Below, in pieces: positions 1-5,793 of a stretch of 7,202 nucleotides of DNA. Below the pieces are notes generated by a model, which had not been told where the DNA came from, ran no database searches, and was given only the letters and a program-made list of their open reading frames with translations. Source of the DNA: Cyclobacteriaceae bacterium (lineage in GTDB: Bacteria > Bacteroidota > Bacteroidia > Cytophagales > Cyclobacteriaceae); the NCBI GenBank assembly GCA_029882675.1, contig JAOUKJ010000201.1:1-7202 (forward strand). The letters run 5' to 3'. The position numbers were made by a program, and so were the translations under genes. How positions within the stretch are numbered: the stretch's first letter is position 1; each line of letters starts with the position of its first letter.

Positions 1-925
1 AATTGAGGAGACCAACATGATCATCTCCAGCCTGAACGAGGACCTCGCCTCTCTAAAAGAAGAATACAAGGCCATGGTATATGCTACCTATAAAGCAAAT
101 CTGGGATTAAATAAGCTCACTTTCATTTTCTCGGCGTCATCATTTAGTGAACTCCGTGCCCGTATTAAGTATATGGAACAGTATGGGGAAACCCGAAAAA
201 AACAGGCTGAACAAATCAAAAAGGTCACAGCAACACTGGCTATGCAGGTGCAGGTGATCGAGCAAAATAAATTGGACAAAATAAGCCTGATCGAAGAACA
301 AACCGTTCAAAATCGGCAGTTGATCACACTGAAAAATACCCGAAGTAAGGTTGTTGAATCACTGGCACAAAAGGAAGACGAACTCATCCGGGGACTGGAA
401 GAAACCCGAAAGGCCGTGGCTTTATTGGAAAACAAAATCAATAAAATAATTGATGCTGAGCTTGCTGCCGCCTCAAAATCGACTACGGCCAGCAGCTCCA
501 TAGCTGTTTTATCATCCACATTCGAAAAGAATAAAACCAAATTTCCCTGGCCCGTTGAAGATGGCTTCATTTCACAAAAATTTGGCAAACAACAGCATGT
601 CGCTTTAAAGGGCGTTATCGTTGAAAATGATGGAATATATATTCAAACAAGTAAAAACGGGGCAGCCCGGGCTATATTTGACGGCGATGTGCTTTTTGTA
701 GGGTACATTCAGGCCAAGGGCTATAGTGCATTGATCAAACATGGAGATTATTACACGGTATATTCCGGCATGAAGGAGCCCCTGATCAAGGTAGGGGAAA
801 AAGTAAAGACAGGGCAAATATTAGGAGAGATCGTTACCCGCCCGGAAGGAGTAACAGAGTTGATGTTTCAAATCAGGAAAGGCCGTGATCCGCTTAATCC
901 GGAGTTGTGGCTCGTGAAAAAATAA
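1..925 (+). CDS. EnvC-like murein hydrolase activator (coiled coil + degenerate LytM/M23 domain), 5' partial
   Basis: Probably a periplasmic activator of N-acetylmuramoyl-L-alanine amidases that split the septal cell wall during division. The frame is open from base 2 to the TAA at 923-925 and runs upstream through the ATG at 17 without a stop, so that ATG is very likely internal and the N-terminus with its signal peptide lies outside the window. About the first 150 visible residues are charged, Lys/Glu/Gln-rich and heptad-like, as in EnvC coiled coils. The LytM/M23 fold follows from about base 542 (FPWPVEDGF) to the end. Its zinc-site positions are substituted: the HxGxD motif reads N-D-G-I-Y (626-640), the usual His after T-x-Y is Ser in YTVYSGM, and HLHFEIR reads ELMFQIR (857-877). 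This matches the non-catalytic domain of E. coli EnvC rather than an active endopeptidase. Family identity is firm; the activator role is inferred from the lost ligands. Generic annotation would call it an M23 family metallopeptidase. Confidence 0.88.
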   Translation, partial: IEETNMIISSLNEDLASLKEEYKAMVYATYKANLGLNKLTFIFSASSFSELRARIKYMEQYGETRKKQAEQIKKVTATLAMQVQVIEQNKLDKISLIEEQTVQNRQLITLKNTRSKVVESLAQKEDELIRGLEETRKAVALLENKINKIIDAELAAASKSTTASSSIAVLSSTFEKNKTKFPWPVEDGFISQKFGKQQHVALKGVIVENDGIYIQTSKNGAARAIFDGDVLFVGYIQAKGYSALIKHGDYYTVYSGMKEPLIKVGEKVKTGQILGEIVTRPEGVTELMFQIRKGRDPLNPELWLVKK

Positions 926-957
926 AGCGCCTTTTTTGTTGCTATTCGGCTAACATC

Positions 958-988
958 TTGTCCGGTCAAAACATTATAACTATCTTTG
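958..988 (+). promoter_or_regulatory. Bacteroidota-type sigma-A (RpoD) promoter for the tatA-sprA gene run
   Basis: TTG at 958-960 and TATCTTTG at 981-988, separated by 20 nt, match the -33 TTG and -7 TAnnTTTG elements known for housekeeping promoters of Bacteroides and Flavobacterium. It lies in the only sizeable gap of the left half, between the EnvC-like gene and tatA. Transcription would begin a few bases past 988, giving a leader of under 20 nt before the tatA ATG. I found no other place in the window where both elements occur at this spacing, so this is the best candidate to drive the downstream genes. The start site itself is an inference. Confidence 0.7.
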
Positions 989-1010
989 TGCTCTAATTAA
1001 ACTTAACAAA

Positions 1011-1211
1011 ATGGATACAGTCTTTTTATTTGGAATGCCTGGTGGCTGGGAGTGGGTATTGATTGTTTTACTTGTTTTGGTTTTCTTCGGTGCCAAAAAA
1101 ATACCTGAACTCGCGAGAGGATTAGGTCGCGGAATAAGAGAATTTAAAGATGCGACCCGTGAGATCAAAAAAGATATTGACAAAGCCGGGGAAATCGAAG
1201 AAGAAAAATAA
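1011..1211 (+). CDS. tatA: Sec-independent protein translocase subunit TatA
   Basis: TatA oligomerises in the inner membrane to let folded twin-arginine (RR) signal-peptide proteins through once TatC has bound them. The 66-residue protein has the full small-TatA layout: a short N-terminus with a polar Glu14, one membrane segment at about 13-28, the hinge motif FGAKKIPE (26-33), an amphipathic helix with GLGRGIREFKDA (37-48), and a charged Lys/Glu tail. The length is normal for Bacteroidota TatA and much shorter than TatB, so TatA/E is preferred. The ATG follows an A-rich stretch with no Shine-Dalgarno sequence, and it is the first gene after the promoter at 958-988. tatC is not in the window. 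gatA begins 21 nt downstream in the same frame, so the two are probably cotranscribed. Confidence 0.93.
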   Translation: MDTVFLFGMPGGWEWVLIVLLVLVFFGAKKIPELARGLGRGIREFKDATREIKKDIDKAGEIEEEK

Positions 1212-1232
1212 TCATTCGACCTTCCTTATACC

Positions 1233-2639
1233 GTGACATTTTTTAAACTACAGAATGAACTTTCCGCCGGGAATACCTCGTGTTTTGAAATTGTTTCCGC
1301 TTTTATAGAAAACATTCGATCAAAGCAAGACCTCAACAGTTATGTTGAGGTCTTTGAAGATAGTGCGCTTTCAAGGGCAAAAGAAATTGATAAAAAAATT
1401 GAGGCAGGTACGCAGGGGAAGCTTGCTGGCCTGGTTGTCAGTATAAAGGATCTGCTTTGCTATGACCAACATCATGTAAGTGGTGGCAGCAAAATACTGG
1501 AAGGATTTGAATCACAGTTCACCTCATCAGCAGTCCAGAGACTACTTGATGAAGATGCCATTATCATTGGTCGCACCAACTGCGATGAGTTTGGAATGGG
1601 ATCTTCGAATGAAAACAGCGCTTATGGCCCGGTGAAAAATGCCCTGGATACCAGCCGTGTTCCGGGAGGTTCCTCAGGGGGAGCAGCCGTGTCGGTTCAG
1701 CAGGGTTCATGCCATGTAGCTATAGGCTCGGATACGGGTGGCTCAGTTCGGCAGCCCGCTTCTTTTTGTGGATTATACGGTCTGAAACCCACCTATTCAA
1801 GAATAAGTCGGTATGGGCTACTTGCCTATGCCTCATCATTTGATACGATAGGCCTTTTTTCAAAGGACATCGAATCGTGTGAGCTCGTATATCAAACCAT
1901 AGCAGGTCACGATCCCCTGGACAGCACTTCTGCAAACAAATCCGTAAACATAGCTCCTGCTGAAAAAAAGGCCCCATATAAAATCGCCATATTAAAAAAT
2001 GCATTTGCAGATGAAGGACTGCAAGGTGAAGTGAAGGATCACTTTCAGGCGAGCATTGAAAAATTAAAAAATGCTGGAAATACCATTGAAGAAGTAGATT
2101 TTCCCCTGATGGATTACATCCTGCCCACTTACTATATCCTAACAACCGCTGAGGCCAGTTCAAATTTGTCACGCTATGATGGTGTACGCTATGGATACCG
2201 GGCTCCTAAAACCAAAAACCTGGAGAGCCTTTATAAAATGTCGCGATCCGGAGGCTTTGGAGACGAAGTAAAGCGAAGGATATTTTTAGGCACGTTTGTC
2301 CTGAGCGCCAGTTATTATGATGCGTATTATACAAGGGCTCAAAAAGCGAGGCGTTTAATCAGACAGGCAACAAAAAAAATGTTTGAAGATTTTGATTTTG
2401 TCATCAGTCCAACCTCAGCAACTACAGCCTTTAAATTAGGTGAACATGCAAGTGATCCACTGGCAATGTATTTATCTGATTTATACACAGTTCAGGCTTC
2501 TGTGGCAGGTATTCCTGCCATTGTAATACCGGATGGACAGGATAAAAATGGCCTTCCGATAGGGTTACAAGTCATGGCTGATGATTTTAAAGAACAGGAT
2601 TTATTTTCTTTTTCTGAATATTTAAAGCATATTGGATAA
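1233..2639 (+). CDS. gatA: Aspartyl/glutamyl-tRNA(Asn/Gln) amidotransferase subunit A (GatA)
   Basis: GatA is the amidase subunit of GatCAB. It releases ammonia from glutamine, and GatB uses it to convert Glu-tRNA(Gln) or Asp-tRNA(Asn) to Gln- or Asn-tRNA in the cytoplasm. The amidase-signature fold is complete: Lys72 in SIKDL, cis-Ser147 in PGGSSGG (144-150) and nucleophile Ser171 in GSDTGGSVRQPA (165-176). The Lys-Ser-Ser spacing (75 and 24 residues) equals that of S. aureus GatA. The C-terminal AGIPAIVIP and GLPIGLQVM motifs are also present. The length of 468 aa is slightly short for the family but nothing is missing. The start is GTG: between the in-frame tatA stop (1209-1211) and this codon there is no ATG, GTG or TTG, and starting here keeps the usual N-terminal helix (FFKLQNELSAG). 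There is no Shine-Dalgarno sequence. The TAA directly abuts the ATG of the next gene. gatB and gatC are not in the window. Confidence 0.96.
   Translation: MTFFKLQNELSAGNTSCFEIVSAFIENIRSKQDLNSYVEVFEDSALSRAKEIDKKIEAGTQGKLAGLVVSIKDLLCYDQHHVSGGSKILEGFESQFTSSAVQRLLDEDAIIIGRTNCDEFGMGSSNENSAYGPVKNALDTSRVPGGSSGGAAVSVQQGSCHVAIGSDTGGSVRQPASFCGLYGLKPTYSRISRYGLLAYASSFDTIGLFSKDIESCELVYQTIAGHDPLDSTSANKSVNIAPAEKKAPYKIAILKNAFADEGLQGEVKDHFQASIEKLKNAGNTIEEVDFPLMDYILPTYYILTTAEASSNLSRYDGVRYGYRAPKTKNLESLYKMSRSGGFGDEVKRRIFLGTFVLSASYYDAYYTRAQKARRLIRQATKKMFEDFDFVISPTSATTAFKLGEHASDPLAMYLSDLYTVQASVAGIPAIVIPDGQDKNGLPIGLQVMADDFKEQDLFSFSEYLKHIG
1327..1354 (+). repeat. Perfect 12-bp inverted repeat (strong hairpin) inside the 5' part of gatA
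   Basis: The left arm AAGACCTCAACA (1327-1338) and right arm TGTTGAGGTCTT (1343-1354) are exact reverse complements around a 4-nt GTTA loop. It sits about 95 nt after the gatA start codon and is fully coding (residues around QDLNSYVEVF). The right arm ends in a short T-rich stretch (TCTTTG), but there is no long T tract, so a classical terminator is not supported. Its role is unknown. Confidence 0.75.
2503..2520 (+). repeat. 7-bp G/C-rich inverted repeat near the 3' end of gatA
   Basis: TGGCAGG (2503-2509) and CCTGCCA (2514-2520) pair perfectly around a TATT loop. The repeat lies in codons for the conserved VAGIPAI stretch about 120 nt before the gatA stop, so it may simply reflect the codons of that motif. 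No T tract follows. Confidence 0.4.
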
Positions 2640-4052
2640 ATGAAAATAGGCATCTCTATATTTATTCTTGTTTTCAGCATGGCGCTAAACGAGTTACAAG
2701 CACAGGAAGTGTTTGATTCATTAAATATAAATAATGAATTTCTCACCCCCCCTCCTGCCGAGACCGAAAACATTACCTACATTCCTGCAAACGATAGCTA
2801 TGAATTTATTCAGGACAAGCTTTCCTGCCTGGAAAATGAAATACCACTTTTGTATAATGATAAAGTCCATGCTTTTGTAAATCACTTTGCCTACAAGGAT
2901 CGGGCTTTTACTGAAAAAGCCCTTAGAAGAAAAGAAGCTTATTTTCCCGTTTATGAGAAATATTTAAGGCAGTATGGCCTCCCCGATGAACTGAAATACC
3001 TGTCGATCATAGAGTCCGGCCTCAACCCACGGGCCAGATCGCACGCCCGTGCTGTCGGATTGTGGCAATTCATGTCATATACAGGTCGGAGTTTCGGCCT
3101 GCATCAGGACGATTATATCGATGAACGCATGGATTTTGAACGGGCTACTGAAGCCGCCTGTAAATATTTGGCCCAGCTTTATAAAATGTTTGGAGATTGG
3201 GAACTTGCCCTTGCCGCATACAATACCGGTCCGGGCAATGTTCAAAAAGCCATGAGAAGATCCGGAAAAAAGAAATTCTGGGACATTTACCCTTATCTGC
3301 ACAGAGAAACCCGTGCCTATCTGCCACAATTTGTGGCGATTCTATATGTAGTAAAACAACATGAAGAATACAATTTCCATAGTATTGAGCCTGATTACCT
3401 GCCTGAATTTGATACCATTATGGTGCGAAAATACCTCCATTTGGGTACACTTGCACAGCAGTTAAACCTCTGTCCTGAAGAATTGGAAGTTTTAAATCCC
3501 GGGCTGCGCTGGAACGCATTTCCCGATAGTGAAAAACTTTATCCTGTCCGTATTCCCATTCAATCTGTAGATCAACTTAAAGCCAACAGGTTGGCCATCC
3601 TGGACTCGGCCGGACAAATAGATAAGAAAAAAATACAGTACCTGGCGGGCAATTATGAAGGAAGTACCTATGGTAAAAATAAAATTGTTTATCGCGTGAG
3701 AAGCGGAGACGTTCTGGGAAAAATAGCCAGCCGTCATAAAGTAAAAGTCGCTGACCTTAAACGGTGGAACAACCTCCATAGCGACATGATTCGGGTTGGT
3801 CAAAGACTGGATATCTGGTTAAAACCAGGCGCCTATGTACCAAAAACACCCGTTGTCGCTAAATCAACCCAACCGGTTCCTACCCCGGTTACTGTAGATG
3901 GTAATGGTATAAAAACTTATATCGTTCAGCCGGGAGATACACTTTGGGATATCTCCAAAAAATTTAATGGGCTCAGTATTGAGAAAATCAAAAAACTCAA
4001 TGGGCTCAATAGCGATAATATTAAGCCCGGCCAGACCTTAAAAATAGGTTAA
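2640..4052 (+). CDS. mltD: MltD-like membrane-bound/periplasmic lytic murein transglycosylase with two LysM domains
   Basis: Cleaves the glycan strands of peptidoglycan between MurNAc and GlcNAc with formation of a 1,6-anhydro ring. Residues 1-22 form a Sec signal peptide, with cleavage likely after LQA or QAQ; there is no lipobox Cys, unlike E. coli MltD. The GH23 transglycosylase domain covers about 110-235: catalytic Glu125 in SIIESGLNP, then SHARAVGLWQFM (134-145), the LALAAYNTGPGNV motif (189-201) and ETRAYLPQFVA (223-233). Two LysM peptidoglycan-binding domains follow, at about 350-394 and 426-470, joined by a Pro/Thr-rich linker. The order matches MltD, and all catalytic-domain motifs are intact. 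The ATG directly follows the gatA TAA with no gap or Shine-Dalgarno sequence, which suggests translation by reinitiation or coupling. The context with an EnvC-like protein and SprA suggests wall remodelling linked to envelope assembly; this part is inference. Confidence 0.92.
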   Translation: MKIGISIFILVFSMALNELQAQEVFDSLNINNEFLTPPPAETENITYIPANDSYEFIQDKLSCLENEIPLLYNDKVHAFVNHFAYKDRAFTEKALRRKEAYFPVYEKYLRQYGLPDELKYLSIIESGLNPRARSHARAVGLWQFMSYTGRSFGLHQDDYIDERMDFERATEAACKYLAQLYKMFGDWELALAAYNTGPGNVQKAMRRSGKKKFWDIYPYLHRETRAYLPQFVAILYVVKQHEEYNFHSIEPDYLPEFDTIMVRKYLHLGTLAQQLNLCPEELEVLNPGLRWNAFPDSEKLYPVRIPIQSVDQLKANRLAILDSAGQIDKKKIQYLAGNYEGSTYGKNKIVYRVRSGDVLGKIASRHKVKVADLKRWNNLHSDMIRVGQRLDIWLKPGAYVPKTPVVAKSTQPVPTPVTVDGNGIKTYIVQPGDTLWDISKKFNGLSIEKIKKLNGLNSDNIKPGQTLKIG

Positions 4053-4081
4053 TCTGTTACTTTTACTTCCATCTTGGATTA

Positions 4082-4099
4082 TTTTATCAATTGATAAAA
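4082..4099. repeat. Perfect 18-bp palindrome just upstream of the DUF4837 gene
   Basis: TTTTATCAATTGATAAAA is a perfect two-fold palindrome with no spacer, ending 4 nt before the ATG at 4104. It occupies a third of the 51-bp gap between mltD and the lipoprotein gene, the longest gap within the putative operon. As RNA it would be only a weak A/U stem (7 bp around AAUU) with no T tract after it, so a terminator is unlikely. As DNA it has the form of a dimeric-regulator operator, or it may just be A/T-rich leader. Confidence 0.55.
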
Positions 4100-4103
4100 A
4101 ATT

Positions 4104-5198
4104 ATGAGAAATTTCATTTTCGTCCTTCCATTAATTTTCCTGATCAACTGTACCGGTAGTGATGGGAAAAAGAACTCATCCTATCTTCAAAATGCAGCTG
4201 GTCAACCGGGAGAAATTATTATTACGATGGACTCCGCACAATGGCATACAAGTATCGGCGTAAAAATCAGGGAAATTTTCAGTCAGGAAATGCAGGGGCT
4301 TCCCCGGGAAGAGTTGCTATTTACCCTGAGGTATGTCGATCCGAGAAAAATGACCTCTTTGCTCAAACAAGCAAAAAACCTCATCTTCGTCACTACTTTT
4401 GACGCAAAATCAAGGGGTGCCCGGATTGTTCAAAACTATTTCACGCCCGAATCAGCCCAAATGATCAGAACGGATCCAAAGTACTTTCTCTCCCTGGCTG
4501 ATGATCAGTATGCCAAAGGGCAGAAAGTCATGTATCTTTTTGGGCAAAGTGAACAATCCCTTTTACAAAATCTGAACGACAACAGTCAGAAACTAATCGA
4601 TCATTTCAACCGTGTCGAAAGAGCGCGCCTTCAGGAAACGTTATTTAAAAAATCTCAAAAATCGATCTCCAAAAGTATAAAAAAGCAGATGAAGTGTGAT
4701 ATAGACATTCCCTATGGCTATGAGATGGCACTGATAGATTCCGGTTTTGTCTGGATAAGACAAATGGATGCCGAGATTGATAAAAACATTTTCATCACCT
4801 ATACCCCTTACTATGACCGGGAGCAGTTTGAAAAAGATTACATCATAAAACTAAGGGATTCTATTTGTAAAAAATATCTCTACGAAGACCGGGACGAAAT
4901 GCCGGATTCATATTTAGTTACGGAAACCGAAGTCCCGTTTATCCCGGTTCAAAACAGGCAACTCAACCTAAATGGCTTTTACTGTGTGGAAACCCGGGGC
5001 CTTTGGCGTACAAATAACCATACGATGGGTGGCCCTTTTATTGGGATTACTATAGTTGATGAAGTCTTAAACCGACTGTATTATGTTGAAGGATTTGTCT
5101 ATAGCCCCGGAAAGCCTCAACGGGAAACCGTCCGGGAGCTGGAAACCATAATCCATACCTTCCGGGTAAACGAAAAGAAAAAATCTGAAAATCAATGA
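4104..5198 (+). CDS. DUF4837 family lipoprotein of unknown function
   Basis: No biochemical function is known to me. The 364-residue protein starts with a lipoprotein signal peptide: Arg3, a hydrophobic run at about 4-14, then the lipobox LINC with the acylated Cys16. Asn at -1 is less usual than Gly or Ala. The mature part begins GEIIITMDSAQWHTS (36-50), as DUF4837 proteins typically do (a Gly-x-x-x-E-I-x-V/I strand after a Ser-rich linker), and carries near its C-terminus the signature ETRGLWRTNNHTMGGPF (296-312) followed by the strand VLNRLYYVEGFVYSPGKPQR. The middle (about 150-200) is Lys/Gln-rich and helical. A soluble domain held to the outer or inner membrane by a lipid anchor is expected. 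The gene overlaps ruvA by 4 nt (ATGA) and lies two genes before sprA, so an envelope or T9SS-related role is possible but unproven. Family assignment is from recognised motifs. Confidence 0.85.
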   Translation: MRNFIFVLPLIFLINCTGSDGKKNSSYLQNAAGQPGEIIITMDSAQWHTSIGVKIREIFSQEMQGLPREELLFTLRYVDPRKMTSLLKQAKNLIFVTTFDAKSRGARIVQNYFTPESAQMIRTDPKYFLSLADDQYAKGQKVMYLFGQSEQSLLQNLNDNSQKLIDHFNRVERARLQETLFKKSQKSISKSIKKQMKCDIDIPYGYEMALIDSGFVWIRQMDAEIDKNIFITYTPYYDREQFEKDYIIKLRDSICKKYLYEDRDEMPDSYLVTETEVPFIPVQNRQLNLNGFYCVETRGLWRTNNHTMGGPFIGITIVDEVLNRLYYVEGFVYSPGKPQRETVRELETIIHTFRVNEKKKSENQ

Positions 5199-5785
5199 TC
5201 GAATATCTCAATGGAAAGCTGGCAATAAAGGATCCAACCTTTGTCGTTATTGATGTCAATGGCATTGGCTACAAAGTCCTCATATCCCTAAGTACCTATG
5301 CTGACATTAAAGACAAAGAAGCCATAAAGCTACTCACATACCTCCATATCAAAGAGGATGCACATACATTATATGGTTTTATGAGAGATTCTGAAAAAAG
5401 AATGTTTTTAAACCTGATTTCAGTCAATGGTGTTGGTCCTTCAACAGGACTGATGGTACAGTCTTCCCTTTCAGCAGCAGAGCTCAAAAATGCAATAATA
5501 CAGGAAGATGTAAACACCATTAAAAGTGTAAAGGGCATAGGCGCAAAAACGGCACAACGTCTTATCCTCGAATTAAAAGACAAGCTTGCCCGGGAAAGTG
5601 ACGTCACTGCGGAAGAAATATCGGGATTTTCACACAATACGATCAAATCCGAAGCGTTAACAGCATTAGTTACTCTGGGTATAAACCGGCTTGCTGCTGA
5701 AAAAACCCTCAACAAAATTCTGAATAATTCAGGAAATGAGATTACATTGGAAGAATTAATTAAACAAGCGCTGAAAAATACCTAA
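5195..5785 (+). CDS. ruvA: Holliday junction branch migration protein RuvA
   Basis: RuvA tetramers bind four-way DNA junctions and load the RuvB helicase rings that drive branch migration in recombinational repair. The 196-aa protein has the three usual domains: an OB fold at about 1-65, beginning MIEYLNGKLAIKDP; a tandem helix-hairpin-helix domain at about 66-135 with hairpins VNGVGP (77-82) and VKGIGA (112-117); and a small C-terminal RuvB-binding domain at about 148-196. The acidic pin pair Glu54-Asp55 in IKEDAHTLYGF matches E. coli Glu55-Asp56, which keep the junction centre open. The length is normal for the family. The ATG overlaps the stop of the DUF4837 gene (ATGA, 5195-5198), a sign of translational coupling, and the next gene begins 8 nt after the TAA. 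ruvB and ruvC are not in the window. Confidence 0.96.
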   Translation: MIEYLNGKLAIKDPTFVVIDVNGIGYKVLISLSTYADIKDKEAIKLLTYLHIKEDAHTLYGFMRDSEKRMFLNLISVNGVGPSTGLMVQSSLSAAELKNAIIQEDVNTIKSVKGIGAKTAQRLILELKDKLARESDVTAEEISGFSHNTIKSEALTALVTLGINRLAAEKTLNKILNNSGNEITLEELIKQALKNT

Positions 5786-5793
5786 GCCTTGAT

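Noticed and set aside
17..19. ATG at 17 as the start of the first gene.
   Set aside because: The frame continues upstream (Ile-Glu-Glu-Thr-Asn) to the window edge, and the protein starts in mid coiled coil without a signal peptide, so the true start is outside the window.
673..680. Second TAnnTTTG match (TATATTTG) on the + strand.
   Set aside because: It is inside the EnvC-like coding region and has no TTG element at the right distance upstream.
924..937. Possible terminator after the EnvC-like gene: AAAG-CGC-CTTT followed by T residues.
   Set aside because: The stem is only 4 bp with a 3-nt loop, and the T run is largely part of the stem; too weak to call.
1720..2172. 150-codon open frame on the - strand within gatA.
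   Set aside because: It lies wholly opposite the conserved amidase-signature core, has no recognisable motif and no promoter; a shadow of gatA.
3871..3890. 6-bp inverted repeat AACCGG...CCGGTT.
   Set aside because: It falls in the Pro/Thr-rich linker between the LysM domains of the transglycosylase, has an 8-nt loop and no T tract; likely a by-product of the repetitive Pro/Val/Thr codons.
3966..4008. 10-bp direct repeat AATGGGCTCA (3966-3975 and 3999-4008).
   Set aside because: It is in frame inside the second LysM domain and encodes two similar Asn-Gly-Leu turns of that domain; explained by the protein.
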